A stretch of 64,000 nucleotides of DNA from Pseudarthrobacter siccitolerans. GTDB taxonomy: Bacteria; Actinomycetota; Actinomycetes; Actinomycetales; Micrococcaceae. The DNA lies in assembly GCF_001046895.1 (NCBI RefSeq), contig NZ_CAQI01000040.1, positions 1 through 64,000 of the forward strand, given 5' to 3'. Shown here piece by piece: positions 35,326-44,579 of this stretch. Every line of letters begins with the position of its first letter. The stretch's first letter is position 1. The notes under the pieces were generated by a model that was not told where the DNA came from, did not search any database, and worked only from the letters and a program-made list of their open reading frames with translations. The translations under genes were made by a program, and so were the position numbers.

Positions 35326-35478
35326 CGGACCAGCCTACCGTTACACCTCCCCAGTGCCTGCCGGTGCTAGGATTTCGGTACGCGGCGGGACCACTTGCTG
35401 TCGTTGTAACCCGCCTGTGCCGGCCATGCAGCCCGCCGGGCAGAATCGCGCAAACGCAAAAGATTGGACCATCCTGAG

Positions 35479-37035
35479 ATGACGGCGCCTGTGCCTGCAG
35501 CGGGGGAGCTGGCGGCCGCGGAATCTGCTGCGGCGGACGGGGCCGACGTCGATAATCCCCGCTCTCCGCTCCTCGCCGGATTCGTGGGCTCGCTGTTCAT
35601 GATGATCGGGTCGCTGGGAGTGGGCTGGCTGGCCCCCGTTTCCGAACTCCGCAGGATGCCGCTGTTCATCTGGATGCGGGCCGAAGCCGCCGGTGTTGCG
35701 CTGTCCATCGTCCTGCTGGCGGTGGGCGGAATGCTCCTGGTCCGGGCGTGGCTGCGGCTTGGCCAGCGCATCCGGGTCTGGGGCAACCAGGCGCGGGAGG
35801 CGACACTGATGGCTGTGGTGGCCTGGGGGCTTCCCATGATGTTCAGCGTCCCGCTGTTCAGCAGGGACGTGTACGCCTATATCGGGCAGGGTCGCCTGAT
35901 GGTGGAGGGCTTCAACCCCTACGAGAACGGCATCTCGGCCCTTTCCAACTACTTCCAGCTGGGCGCGGACAAAATGTGGACCGAAGCCCCGGTTCCCTAC
36001 GGCCAGCTGTTCCTGTGGATTGAACAGTTTGTGGTCTGGTCTACCAACGTCCAGCCTGAAGCCAGCGTGATGCTGTTCAGGTTGGTTGCGCTGGCCGGCG
36101 TGGTGCTGTGCGTGATCTATGTACCCAAACTCGCTGAGCTGCACGGAGTAAACCCGAACCGCGCCCTGTGGCTGACGGCGGCCAACCCGCTGTTCCTGAC
36201 GAATTTCATCGCCAGCGTCCACAACGATGCCCTGATGATCGGGCTGGCCCTGGCCGGCCTCTACTATTCCGCCACACGCCGCGTGGTCCGCGGCATTGTC
36301 CTGGTGACGCTGTCCATCGCCGTCAAGCCCATCACCATCGTTTTCCTGCCGTTCATCGGACTCCTGTGGGCGGGCAAAAATGCAGGCTGGCTGCGGAAGT
36401 TCGCCTTCTGGGGGCTGACGGCAGGCCTGAGCCTGGGGATCCTGGTGCTGATGAGCCTGGTGAACGGGTTCGGCTTTGGCTGGATCAACGGCCTGTCCGC
36501 CCCGGGCAGCATCTACATCTGGTATGCGCCGGTGGGACTGATCGGGATGGTGGTGGCCTCGCTGGCCAATGCGTTCGGGCTGGACGGGCTGGTCCTCGCG
36601 GACTGGGTGTTCGACGCCGGGAAGCTGCTGGCGGTGGGCGTGGTCGCCTGGCAGATTTTCCGGGGAGAGCACGACCGCCTGATCCGGCGCCTCACCCTTG
36701 CGTTTGCCGCGATCGTGGTGCTCGCACCCATGATCCAGTCCTGGTACGTGGTGTGGCTTATTCCGCTGTTCGCCGTCACCGGCATCCGGAACGACTGGCA
36801 GGTCAAGGCCCTCTACTTTGTGGTCTCGTTCTTTATGATCTACGCCATTTCCGACCAGCTGGAAGTCTTCCCCTACCTTCAGACGGCGGACCTCGGGCTG
36901 GCGCTTGCCCTGGCCCGGGTTGCCGCTGCCGTCACCGGGCTGCTGTTCGGCCTCTACCTCATCTTCTGGGATCCCCGCACCCGGACCCTCTTCCGGAAGA
37001 CCGGCGATCCGGTTCTCGAACGGCCGGTCATTTAG
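35479..37035 (+). CDS. GT-C family membrane glycosyltransferase, MptB-like
   Basis: A 518-residue polytopic membrane protein, about 12-13 helices, like the polyprenol-phosphomannose-dependent alpha-1,6-mannosyltransferases (MptA/MptB) that build lipomannan in actinobacteria. The first loop has the acidic catalytic-type segment SRDVYAYIGQGRLMVEGFNPYENG, and later NFIASVHNDALMIGLALAGLYY and MIQSWYVVWLIPLF occur. The ATG at 35479 is used; a TTG at 35464 is possible, and no strong ribosome site is seen. Donor and acceptor are inferred from the family. Its stop overlaps the convergent AlkD-like gene by eight bases. Confidence 0.83.
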   Translation: MTAPVPAAGELAAAESAAADGADVDNPRSPLLAGFVGSLFMMIGSLGVGWLAPVSELRRMPLFIWMRAEAAGVALSIVLLAVGGMLLVRAWLRLGQRIRVWGNQAREATLMAVVAWGLPMMFSVPLFSRDVYAYIGQGRLMVEGFNPYENGISALSNYFQLGADKMWTEAPVPYGQLFLWIEQFVVWSTNVQPEASVMLFRLVALAGVVLCVIYVPKLAELHGVNPNRALWLTAANPLFLTNFIASVHNDALMIGLALAGLYYSATRRVVRGIVLVTLSIAVKPITIVFLPFIGLLWAGKNAGWLRKFAFWGLTAGLSLGILVLMSLVNGFGFGWINGLSAPGSIYIWYAPVGLIGMVVASLANAFGLDGLVLADWVFDAGKLLAVGVVAWQIFRGEHDRLIRRLTLAFAAIVVLAPMIQSWYVVWLIPLFAVTGIRNDWQVKALYFVVSFFMIYAISDQLEVFPYLQTADLGLALALARVAAAVTGLLFGLYLIFWDPRTRTLFRKTGDPVLERPVI

Positions 37036-37711
37036 CCAGGTTCTTCAGCGCCTCACGCCGGGACAGCGGGCTGAGGCTTCCCTCGTGTCCGGCCACAAAG
37101 TCCGCCACCCACTCCGGTGCGGTCTTGGCGTATTCCCGCAGCGCCCAGCCGATCGCCTTCCGGATGAAAAATTCAGGGTCCGCCAGGTTCGCTTCGATAA
37201 CGCGACGGAGGAGTTCGGGATCGGTACCGGCCTTGGCTTTGAGCTGCGCTGTGAGGGAGGCGCGCCTGATCCAGAAGTCGGGATCTGTGCTCCAGCCCAG
37301 AATAACGGCCGTCATTTCCGGCCGGTGGGCCTGCAACAGGGCACAGATCCGGCCGGCCACGCCGTCCGCAAAATCCCACCACGCGCCCTGGCGGATGATT
37401 TCCTCGTAGACCGGGAGCATCTGCAGATCCGCGGCCACCAGCCTGCCCGCGGTCAGGTCGATGGCGGCATACCGCTCCTCCCGGAATCCGGCGCTTCGCC
37501 ACAATTCCAGGACCGTTGCCCGGAGCTGGTCCGCGGAAGCGAGCGGGTAGTGGCGAGCAGCCGCAGCGGTCAGCCGGCGCACGTCCGGCACGCGGACACC
37601 GAGCGAGGGCATGGCGGATTTCATGTATGCCTGCGCGCCGGCGGCGCGTACGGGATCAGCCTGGCCGCGGAGTTCGCTGCGGATGAGGTCAACGAGCTCG
37701 CGGTTCACCAT
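37028..37711 (-). CDS. AlkD-like DNA alkylation repair protein
   Basis: A 227-residue all-helical HEAT-like repeat protein of the DNA alkylation repair family. In AlkD a Trp and an Asp four residues apart bind and release the damaged base without flipping; here W112 and D116 occupy this spacing in GAWWDFADG. Repeats such as FWIRRASLTAQLK and FFIRKAIGWALREYAK follow. It may repair 3- or 7-alkyl purines. It is convergent with the glycosyltransferase gene, with an eight-base overlap of coding ends and no room for a separate terminator. Confidence 0.88.
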   Translation of the reverse strand: MVNRELVDLIRSELRGQADPVRAAGAQAYMKSAMPSLGVRVPDVRRLTAAAARHYPLASADQLRATVLELWRSAGFREERYAAIDLTAGRLVAADLQMLPVYEEIIRQGAWWDFADGVAGRICALLQAHRPEMTAVILGWSTDPDFWIRRASLTAQLKAKAGTDPELLRRVIEANLADPEFFIRKAIGWALREYAKTAPEWVADFVAGHEGSLSPLSRREALKNLAK

Positions 37712-37751
37712 CCTGCAACTCTAGCCACGGCGCCGTTCCGGATGAGGCGGG

Positions 37752-38492
37752 TTAGGACGCTGTCCAGCCTGCGCGGTCCAGCCAGCCGGCGCAGAGGGCG
37801 GGCCACTGGTCCGCTCCGGGTTGCTCGTCCGCCAGGCCCAGTCCGTGGCGGCCCTCGGGGAAGACGTGCAGTTCGGCGGGCACCCCGGCGTTGAGCAGGG
37901 CCGCGGTGTAGCCCAGGCTATGGCTGACGGGCACAGCAGCATCATCTGCTGTGTGCCAGACGAACGCGCTCGGGGTTTCGGTGGTGACCTGCAGCTCGGC
38001 GGACAGTTCGGTGAGGAGGTCTGCCGGCGGCGACTCGCCCAGGAGGTTGTCCACGGAGCCCTGGTGCACAGCGTGGGTATAGGACACCACCGGATAGCAG
38101 AGCACCGTCAGGTCCGGGACTGCCGCCGGGACGTCCAGTTCGGCGCTGCCGGTGGCTACTGCGGTGGACAGCGTCGCCGCGAGGTGCCCGCCGGCGGAAA
38201 ACCCGAGCACGCCCACCCGCCGGGGGTCTACCGGCAGCCCGTGGGAACCGCTCCTGATCCGGAGCATTGCCTGCTTGGCATCCTCGAGCGGCGCCGGATG
38301 CCGGTCCGGGGCAACGCGGTAACGCAGGACGAAGGCGTGGATGCCCAGCCCTGCAAGCCATTCGGCTACCGGCTCCGCCTCGTGGTCTGCCTGGCGGCCG
38401 TAGCCGCCGCCTGGGAGGACCAGGACGGCCGGCCGGTCTCCGGATCCGCCCGCCCGGGCGGCCATCGCAGTCAGCTGCAGGGCCACGGTCAC
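37752..38492 (-). CDS. Alpha/beta hydrolase (esterase-like)
   Basis: A 246-residue serine hydrolase of the BD-FAE/HSL-like group. The oxyanion segment is VLVLPGGGYGRQADHEAEP, the nucleophile is Ser in GVLGFSAGGHLAATL, the acid is in HTADDAAVPVS and the His in FPEGRHGLGLAD. Homologues are often carbohydrate acetylesterases or endo-1,4-beta-xylanase-like carboxylesterases. The GTG start overlaps the LacI stop by GTGA, so the two are coupled. Set against the divergent sugar genes, it may strip acyl groups from the inducing sugar; this is inference. Confidence 0.85.
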   Translation of the reverse strand: MTVALQLTAMAARAGGSGDRPAVLVLPGGGYGRQADHEAEPVAEWLAGLGIHAFVLRYRVAPDRHPAPLEDAKQAMLRIRSGSHGLPVDPRRVGVLGFSAGGHLAATLSTAVATGSAELDVPAAVPDLTVLCYPVVSYTHAVHQGSVDNLLGESPPADLLTELSAELQVTTETPSAFVWHTADDAAVPVSHSLGYTAALLNAGVPAELHVFPEGRHGLGLADEQPGADQWPALCAGWLDRAGWTAS

Positions 38493-39622
38493 GCGGCCGT
38501 TTCCGTGCTGCGCCGGAGCGTGACTTCGCCGGTGATCGGCTGCTGCTCCCCGCCGTCGTGCCCTGAGTGTCCGGAACCGGCACCGTCCTCGCCGGTACTG
38601 TCCTCACGGGGACCGGCCGCGCCGGAAGCCGTGGCCCGGGTGGCCTGGCGTCCGATCTCTTCCAGGGGCAGGCGCACGGTGGACAGCGCGGGACGGAAAT
38701 CGCGGAGGGTCTCGATGTCGTCAAAGCCGGCGATGGTGGCATCACGCGGGATCCGGAGTCCCTGCGAACGGAGGGCGGCCGTGGCGCCGATGGCCATCAC
38801 GTCATTCACGGCAAAGATGCAGATCTTGCTGCCGGCAGCTCCATCGCCGGGCTGTGCCTGCCGGGCCTTAATCCTGTCAGCCAGCTTGAGGCCGGCTTCG
38901 TAGCCGCCGGCACGGTTGAAGGCAGTGCGGAAGATTTCCGCCGGTTTGCGGCCGGCGGCTGCCAGGCCTTCCTGGAAACCGCGGATCCGGTCGTCGGAGG
39001 TGAAGAGTCCCTCCGGTCCGCCGATGATCACAAAATCACCGTCCCAGCCCGAGGCGAGCTTGCCCGCCAGCGCTGCTGCGAGCTCCTGGTTCGGTACGGC
39101 CAGCACGTGGTAGCCCTCCGGTGCTGTCGCGCCCACCACCGGATGGCCCACCACCGCTACCCGGCCGCCGTTCCGGCAGTACCGGTCCAGTTCAGCCGCC
39201 AGTTCTGCGTTGCCTTCCTGGTTTTCCGGCTGCGAGGAGCGGGAGCCTGCAATCACGATTGAGTCAGCACGGCGCGCGGCGAAAGCCGCAACTGCTTCCT
39301 TCTCCTCAGCCGGGGCTCCGCCCGTGGTGGCGAGCAGCACCATCTTCCGCTGCTCACGCGCGGCCTCCTGGACGCCGCGGGCGATGGCGGCGAAGTAGGG
39401 GTCGGCGATGTCGTGGACGATCAGTCCGATCAGCCCGGAGCTGGACTTGGCAAGGCCCTGGGCCTGCGCGTTGGGAATGTATCCCAGCGAGTCCGCAGCC
39501 TGGCGGACCCGGTCCGCAATGTCCTGCCCGGGCTTTCGCGCGGAACCATTGAGGACCCGGCTGGCGGTGGCCGGAGACACCCCGGCCAGCCGCGCCACCT
39601 CGGTAAGGGTACTTGCAGCCAC
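38489..39622 (-). CDS. LacI family transcriptional regulator
   Basis: A 377-residue LacI-type regulator. The N-terminal DNA-binding domain is complete (LTEVARLAGVSPATASRVLNGSARKPG, hinge IPNAQAQGLAKSSSG), and the periplasmic-binding-like core ends with AGFDDIETLRDFRPALSTVRLP. The C-terminus has an unusual Gly/Glu-rich linker (about 330-360). The GTG start has AGGAG five bases upstream. Two LacI-type palindromes lie in the divergent region before the dehydrogenase gene. The ligand is unknown, likely the substrate of the flanking enzymes. Confidence 0.93.
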   Translation of the reverse strand: MAASTLTEVARLAGVSPATASRVLNGSARKPGQDIADRVRQAADSLGYIPNAQAQGLAKSSSGLIGLIVHDIADPYFAAIARGVQEAAREQRKMVLLATTGGAPAEEKEAVAAFAARRADSIVIAGSRSSQPENQEGNAELAAELDRYCRNGGRVAVVGHPVVGATAPEGYHVLAVPNQELAAALAGKLASGWDGDFVIIGGPEGLFTSDDRIRGFQEGLAAAGRKPAEIFRTAFNRAGGYEAGLKLADRIKARQAQPGDGAAGSKICIFAVNDVMAIGATAALRSQGLRIPRDATIAGFDDIETLRDFRPALSTVRLPLEEIGRQATRATASGAAGPREDSTGEDGAGSGHSGHDGGEQQPITGEVTLRRSTETAA

Positions 39623-39689
39623 AGCGTCTCCTGATCGGCTTTGTTGGGTCGATAAGCGTCACCACATTATGGCAGTTTTAAGGCCACGC

Positions 39690-39705
39690 TGGAAAGCGCT
39701 TGCCA
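39690..39705. promoter_or_regulatory. LacI-type operator 1
   Basis: TGGAAAGCGCTTGCCA: palindrome centred on GC with one mismatch, the classic LacI-family half-site pattern (AAGC|GCTT). It lies 68 bases from the lacI start and 90 from the dehydrogenase start. Confidence 0.7.
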
Positions 39706-39737
39706 ATATGTCCCGGGAGGTGCATCATTGACGTAGT

Positions 39738-39753
39738 GGGAATGCGCTTTCCC
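39738..39753. promoter_or_regulatory. LacI-type operator 2
   Basis: GGGAATGCGCTTTCCC: second palindrome with one mismatch, the same central GC design, centred 48 bases from operator 1 and 42 bases before the dehydrogenase start. Confidence 0.7.
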
Positions 39754-39794
39754 GATCAGCTTGAGTACAACTGCTCACTCACCGTGGAGGACTT

Positions 39795-40964
39795 ATGGGC
39801 TTCGAAACAAAAACAATCCGCATCGCCATGAATGGCATCACCGGCCGGATGGGTTACCGCCAGCACCTGCTGCGCTCCATCCTCCCCATCCGGGACGCCG
39901 GCGGTTTCACCCTGGAGGACGGCACCCGCATCCAGGTTGAGCCCATCCTGGTGGGCCGCAACGAAGCCAAGATCCGGGAACTGGCCGAAAAGCACAAGGT
40001 CTCGGAGTGGAGCACCGACCTGGACGCCGTCATCAACGACCCCACGGTCGACGTCGTTTTCGACGCCTCCATGACCAGCCTCCGCGCCGCCACCCTCAAG
40101 AAGGCCATGCAGGCGGGCAAGCACATCTTCACCGAAAAGCCCACGGCCGAAACCCTCGAGGAAGCCATTGAGCTGGCCCGGATCGGCAAGGAAGCCGGCG
40201 TCACCGCCGGTGTTGTCCACGACAAGCTGTACCTGCCCGGCCTGGTCAAGCTCCGCCGCCTGGTGGACGAAGGCTTCTTCGGCCGCATGCTCTCCATCCG
40301 CGGCGAATTCGGCTACTGGGTCTTCGAAGGCGACATCCAGGCCGCCCAGCGCCCGTCCTGGAACTACCGCAAGGAAGACGGCGGCGGAATGACCACGGAC
40401 ATGTTCTGCCATTGGAACTACGTCCTCGAAGGCATTATCGGCAAGGTCAAGAGCGTCAACGCCAAGACCGCCACCCACATCCCCGCCCGCTGGGACGAGG
40501 CCGGCAAGGAGTACAAGGCCACGGCCGACGACGCCTCCTACGGTATCTTCGAGCTTGAGACCCCCGGCGGCGACGACGTCATCGGCCAGATCAACTCGTC
40601 GTGGGCCGTCCGTGTCTACCGTGATGAGCTCGTGGAATTCCAGGTGGACGGCACGCATGGCTCGGCGGTCGCCGGCCTGAACAAGTGCGTCGCCCAGCAG
40701 CGCGCCCACACCCCGAAGCCGGTCTGGAACCCGGACCTTCCGGTCACCGAGTCCTTCCGCGACCAGTGGCAGGAAGTGCCGGCCAACGCTGAGCTGGATA
40801 ACGGCTTCAAGCTGCAGTGGGAAGAGTTCCTCCGCGACGTCGTGGCCGGCCGCGAACACCGCTTCGGCCTGCTGTCCGCAGCCCGCGGCGTCCAGCTTGC
40901 CGAGCTCGGCCTGCAGTCCAACGACGAACGCCGCACCATCGACATCCCGGAGATCACCCTCTAA
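39795..40964 (+). CDS. Gfo/Idh/MocA family sugar dehydrogenase
   Basis: A 389-residue NAD(P)-dependent oxidoreductase of the Gfo/Idh/MocA family. The N-terminal Rossmann segment is RIAMNGITGRMGYRQHLLRSI, the family Lys is in HIFTEKPTAETLEEA, and HDKLYLPGLVKL and DGGGMTTDMFCHWNYVLEG hold the likely catalytic Asp/His region. Substrates in this family are usually sugars, inositols or their derivatives, oxidised at one hydroxyl. It is the first gene of a three-gene operon under two LacI-type operators, and its stop overlaps the next start (TAATG). Exact substrate unknown. Confidence 0.9.
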   Translation: MGFETKTIRIAMNGITGRMGYRQHLLRSILPIRDAGGFTLEDGTRIQVEPILVGRNEAKIRELAEKHKVSEWSTDLDAVINDPTVDVVFDASMTSLRAATLKKAMQAGKHIFTEKPTAETLEEAIELARIGKEAGVTAGVVHDKLYLPGLVKLRRLVDEGFFGRMLSIRGEFGYWVFEGDIQAAQRPSWNYRKEDGGGMTTDMFCHWNYVLEGIIGKVKSVNAKTATHIPARWDEAGKEYKATADDASYGIFELETPGGDDVIGQINSSWAVRVYRDELVEFQVDGTHGSAVAGLNKCVAQQRAHTPKPVWNPDLPVTESFRDQWQEVPANAELDNGFKLQWEEFLRDVVAGREHRFGLLSAARGVQLAELGLQSNDERRTIDIPEITL

Positions 40965-42178
40965 TGACCTCACTCATCCTTCCCTCCCACGACGGCGGCA
41001 CCAGGGAGTACCGCCTGCAGGGCGGCACCACCTGGGCGCGCCCCGCCGCCCCGCTGACTGCCCGCCGCGCTTACGCCGCAGCCCACGTGATCCCCGAGGT
41101 CCTGGCGGACAACACCCCCGGCGCCCCCGCCCGCCTCGACTGGGATGCCACCATGGCCTACCGCCACGAGCTGTGGTCCTACGGACTGGGCGTTGCCGAC
41201 GCCATGGATACCGCCCAGCGCGGCATGGGCCTTGACTGGGCAGCCACCCAGCAGCTCATCAAGCGCACCGGAGTAGAGGCCGCCTCAGTGGTTTCGTCCG
41301 GCAACGCAGCCACGGCCGGCAAGTCGGTCCGCGACCTCGTATCCTGCGGCGCCGGCACGGACCAGCTGGACATCGACTCCCTGCCCGTCGGCGAAGCCGG
41401 CCTCAAAGCCGTCCTCGAGGCATACCGTGAGCAGATCGCCGTCATCACCGAAGCCGGCCCCAAGGTCATCATCATGGCCTCGCGCGCCCTGGCCAAGGTT
41501 GCCCGCGGCCCGGAAGACTACCTGAACGTGTACTCCACCCTGCTGCAGGAGGTGGAGCAGCCGGTGATCCTGCACTGGCTGGGCACCATGTTCGATCCCG
41601 CCCTGGCCGGCTACTGGGGCTCGGACCACGTGGCAACTGCCACGGACACCTTCCTTGGCCTCATCAAGGACAACGCGGCCAAGGTGGACGGCGTCAAAGT
41701 CTCGCTGCTCGACGCCAGCCACGAGGTGGCCCTCCGCGCCGCCCTCCCCGAAGGCGTCCGCCTCTACACCGGCGACGACTTCAACTACCCCGAACTGATC
41801 GACGGCGACGGCAACCACCACTCCGACGCCCTGCTCGGCATCTTCGCGGCGATCTACCCCGCCGCGTCGGTGGCCCTGCAGAACTACGACGCCGGCAACG
41901 CCGTCAAGGCCCGCGAGATCCTCGACTCCACCCGCGAACTGGGCAAGCACATCTTCAGCGCCCCCACGTTCTACTACAAGACCGGGATTGCGTTTATGTC
42001 CTGGCTCAACGGCAAGCAGCCCGGCTTCCAGATGGTGGGCGGCCTGCACTCCGGCCGTTCGGTCTGCCACCTGGCCAAGACCTTCGAACTGGCGGACCAG
42101 GCCGGGCTCCTGCGGGACCCGGCACTGGCTGCCTTCCGGATGTCCGATTACCTGCGGATCAACGGGGTGGGCGTGTGA
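40964..42178 (+). CDS. DUF993 family TIM-barrel protein (DapA-like)
   Basis: A 404-residue protein of the DUF993 family, distantly related to dihydrodipicolinate synthase/aldolase barrels. The start MTSLILPSHDGGTREYRLQGG is chosen since TAATG links it to the dehydrogenase stop; the open frame upstream is a shadow. Barrel strands can be followed: AAVITEAGPKVII-like at about 165, VILHWLGTMFDPALAGYWG at about 200, VKVSLLDASHEVALR, and VRLYTGDDFNYPELIDGDGN. A retro-aldol or dehydratase step on the oxidised sugar is plausible but unproven. It overlaps the next gene by GTGA. Confidence 0.87.
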   Translation: MTSLILPSHDGGTREYRLQGGTTWARPAAPLTARRAYAAAHVIPEVLADNTPGAPARLDWDATMAYRHELWSYGLGVADAMDTAQRGMGLDWAATQQLIKRTGVEAASVVSSGNAATAGKSVRDLVSCGAGTDQLDIDSLPVGEAGLKAVLEAYREQIAVITEAGPKVIIMASRALAKVARGPEDYLNVYSTLLQEVEQPVILHWLGTMFDPALAGYWGSDHVATATDTFLGLIKDNAAKVDGVKVSLLDASHEVALRAALPEGVRLYTGDDFNYPELIDGDGNHHSDALLGIFAAIYPAASVALQNYDAGNAVKAREILDSTRELGKHIFSAPTFYYKTGIAFMSWLNGKQPGFQMVGGLHSGRSVCHLAKTFELADQAGLLRDPALAAFRMSDYLRINGVGV

Positions 42179-43032
42179 CAATGAACTCAGAATCCTCCAC
42201 TTTCTCACGTCTCTCCATCAACAGCGCCACCACCAAGAAGTGGACCCTCGCCCAGGTTGTTGAGGGCTGCGTCAACGCCGGCATTCCCTCGATCGGTCCC
42301 TGGCGGGACCGGGTGGAGGAAGCCGGCCTGGACAAGGCCGCGCGCCTGATCAAGGATGCCGGACTCCGGGTTTCCTCCTTGTGCCGCGGCGGGTTCCTCA
42401 CCGCACCCGACGCCGAGGGGCAGGCGGCTGCCCTGGCCGACAACCGGGCCGCCATCCTCGAAGCCGTTGCGCTGGACACCAGGGAACTGTTCCTGGTGGT
42501 GGGAGGCCTCGCGCCGGGGGAGAAGGACGTGGTGGCAGCACGCCAGCGCGTGGCAGACCGCCTCGCGGACCTCGTTCCCTTCGCCGAGGAACACGGCGTC
42601 CGCCTGGTCCTGGAGCCGCTGCACCCGATGTACGCGGCGGACCGTGCCCTGATCTCCACCCTGGGGCAGGCGCTGGACCTTGCAGCGCCGTTCGACGCCT
42701 CCACCGTGGGCGTTGCCGTGGACACCTTCCATGTCTGGTGGGATCCCGAGCTGAAGGCACAGATCGAGCGCGCGGGCCGGGAAAACCGCATCGCCTCCTA
42801 CCAGGTATGCGACTTCAATATGCCCATCGCCGCCGATCCGCTGCTGTCCCGCGGGTACATGGGCGACGGCGTGGTGGACTTCGCCACCATCGGCACTTGG
42901 GTGCGTGATGCCGGATACACCGGGGACATCGAAGTCGAAATCTTCAATCAGGGCATCTGGGACACGGACGGCAACACCGTTCTGGCCACAGTCAAGGAGC
43001 GCTACGCGGAGCTTGTCCTCCCGTTCGCCTGA
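42175..43032 (+). CDS. Sugar phosphate isomerase/epimerase (AP endonuclease 2-like TIM barrel)
   Basis: A 285-residue xylose-isomerase-like TIM barrel. Metal-site segments are visible: LVLEPLHPMYAADRALI with Glu, VGVAVDTFHVWWDPEL with Asp and His, YQVCDFNMPI, and DIEVEIFNQGIW with the last Glu. It resembles IolE/IolH or hydroxypyruvate-isomerase-like proteins, whose exact roles vary. GTG 42175 overlaps the previous stop; an ATG two codons on (42181) is equally good. It ends the operon and is followed by two hairpins. Confidence 0.88.
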   Translation: MTMNSESSTFSRLSINSATTKKWTLAQVVEGCVNAGIPSIGPWRDRVEEAGLDKAARLIKDAGLRVSSLCRGGFLTAPDAEGQAAALADNRAAILEAVALDTRELFLVVGGLAPGEKDVVAARQRVADRLADLVPFAEEHGVRLVLEPLHPMYAADRALISTLGQALDLAAPFDASTVGVAVDTFHVWWDPELKAQIERAGRENRIASYQVCDFNMPIAADPLLSRGYMGDGVVDFATIGTWVRDAGYTGDIEVEIFNQGIWDTDGNTVLATVKERYAELVLPFA

Positions 43033-43048
43033 CCTGAAAATAGACCGC

Positions 43049-43089
43049 GGGCTCCTGCCATGCCTTCCCAACATGGCTGGCAGGAGCCT
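43049..43089 (+). terminator. First hairpin after the sugar operon
   Basis: GGCTCCTGCCA with TGGCAGGAGCC and a partly paired inner part. It lies 17 bases after the stop, has no T-run, and is followed by a second, stronger hairpin. Confidence 0.6.
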
Positions 43090-43101
43090 GCGCCCCACCG
43101 C

Positions 43102-43138
43102 AAAAGACCCGGACCGCGCTCGCGGTCCGGGTCTTTTC
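43102..43138. terminator. Terminator shared by sugar operon and xylB
   Basis: AAAAGACCCGGACCGCG with its complement around a short loop, ending in TTTT on the plus strand and also on the minus. It lies between converging units. Confidence 0.92.
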
Positions 43139-43159
43139 GTTTCCAGTTGTCTGCAGGTA

Positions 43160-44578
43160 CTAGGCGGACATGCCGGCGTACCGGCGGTAACGCGCCAGCA
43201 CCCCGCCGTCGTCCTTCCCGGCAGGAACGTCGACGGCGTCCAGCTCCCACTGCGGAAACTGTCCGGTGAGTGCCGCCGCGGCCTGGCGGGCTGCGCCGTC
43301 GGCCACGTATTCGCCGGGGCGGGGAACGGTGATGCTGATTCCCAGCAGCCGGGCCGCCGCCGACTGGACGGCGGAGGACTGGGCCCCGCCGCCCACGAGG
43401 ATGATCCGCCGGGCCTCCACGCCTTGCTGCTGCAGGGCGGCCAGCCCGTCCGCGAGGGAGCAGACCACACCCTCGACGGCAGCAAGCGCCAGGTTCGCAG
43501 GCATGTAGTTGGCGCGGGTTATGCCATGCAGGGAACCGGTGGCGTCCGGCAGGTTCGGCGTGCGTTCGCCGTCGAAATAGGGCACGAGGGTCAGGCCCCC
43601 GGCACCGGCTTCCGCGGACAGCGCCAGCTCGTTGAACCCGGCGAGGCTGACGCCAAGCAGGGCTGCGGTGGCGTCAAAGACCCGTGTGGCATTGAGGGTG
43701 CATACCAGCGGCAGGTAATGTCCGGAAGCATCGGCAAACCCTGCCACCAGCCCAGACTGGTCGGCAGCTGGGGTGTCCGAGACGGCAAAGACCGTTCCCG
43801 ACGTCCCCAGGGACATCACCACGTCCCCGACGCCGGCGCCCACACCCAGCGCCGCCGCGGCGTTGTCCCCGGCGCCGGCTGCCAGGAGGGCGCCGTCCGG
43901 AGTCTTGCCGGCAACGTCCACCGGACCAAGCACCTCGGGCAGCAGCGGAACGTGCCCGAGCGAAGACTCCAGGACGTCCGGCAGGTAAGTGCCTGCAGCC
44001 GTTGAATAGTAGCCGGTGCCGGACGCGTCGGAACGGTCGGTGGCCAGGGCCTCAAGATTGCCCGGCCCGCTCCCGGGGCCGTGTCCCGTCAGCCGCCACG
44101 TCAGCCAGTCATGCGGCAGGCACACTGCCGCCACTTTCGCCGCGTTCTCCGGCTCGTTGGCCGCGAGCCAGCGGAGCTTGGTCAGCGTCAGTGATGCCAC
44201 CGGGACGGTGCCCGTGGCACCGGCCCAGTAGCGGGCACCGGCAGCAGTGTCGCCGTCGCCCGCGGACCTGATCAGGTCTTCGGCCGCGCCGGCACTTCGT
44301 GTGTCGTTCCACAGCAGGGCCGGCCGGATGACGCGGCCGTCCCGGTCCAGGCAGACCATGCCGTGCTGCTGCCCGCCCACGGAAACCGCGGCCACGTCGG
44401 ACAGCCCGCCCGCCTGCTCTATCGCTTCCTGCAGAGCGGTCCACCAGTGGTCCGGGTGGACTTCAGTGCCATCCGGATGGCTGGCCCTGCCCTGGCGGAC
44501 CAGTGCTCCCGTATCCGCATCGCGGATGACCACTTTGCAGGACTGGGTGGAGCTGTCGATTCCTGCTACCAGCGCCAT
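43160..44578 (-). CDS. xylB: Xylulokinase
   Basis: Phosphorylates D-xylulose to xylulose 5-phosphate; 472 residues of the FGGY sugar kinase family. The N-terminal phosphate loop is [18 protein letters not shown], followed by [12 protein letters not shown] and [12 protein letters not shown]. The ATP-side motif is [14 protein letters not shown] and later [15 protein letters not shown]. The start lies one base after the xylA stop on the same strand, so xylA-xylB is an operon. The product feeds the pentose phosphate pathway. Confidence 0.96.
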   Translation of the reverse strand: MALVAGIDSSTQSCKVVIRDADTGALVRQGRASHPDGTEVHPDHWWTALQEAIEQAGGLSDVAAVSVGGQQHGMVCLDRDGRVIRPALLWNDTRSAGAAEDLIRSAGDGDTAAGARYWAGATGTVPVASLTLTKLRWLAANEPENAAKVAAVCLPHDWLTWRLTGHGPGSGPGNLEALATDRSDASGTGYYSTAAGTYLPDVLESSLGHVPLLPEVLGPVDVAGKTPDGALLAAGAGDNAAAALGVGAGVGDVVMSLGTSGTVFAVSDTPAADQSGLVAGFADASGHYLPLVCTLNATRVFDATAALLGVSLAGFNELALSAEAGAGGLTLVPYFDGERTPNLPDATGSLHGITRANYMPANLALAAVEGVVCSLADGLAALQQQGVEARRIILVGGGAQSSAVQSAAARLLGISITVPRPGEYVADGAARQAAAALTGQFPQWELDAVDVPAGKDDGGVLARYRRYAGMSA

Positions 44579-44579
44579 G

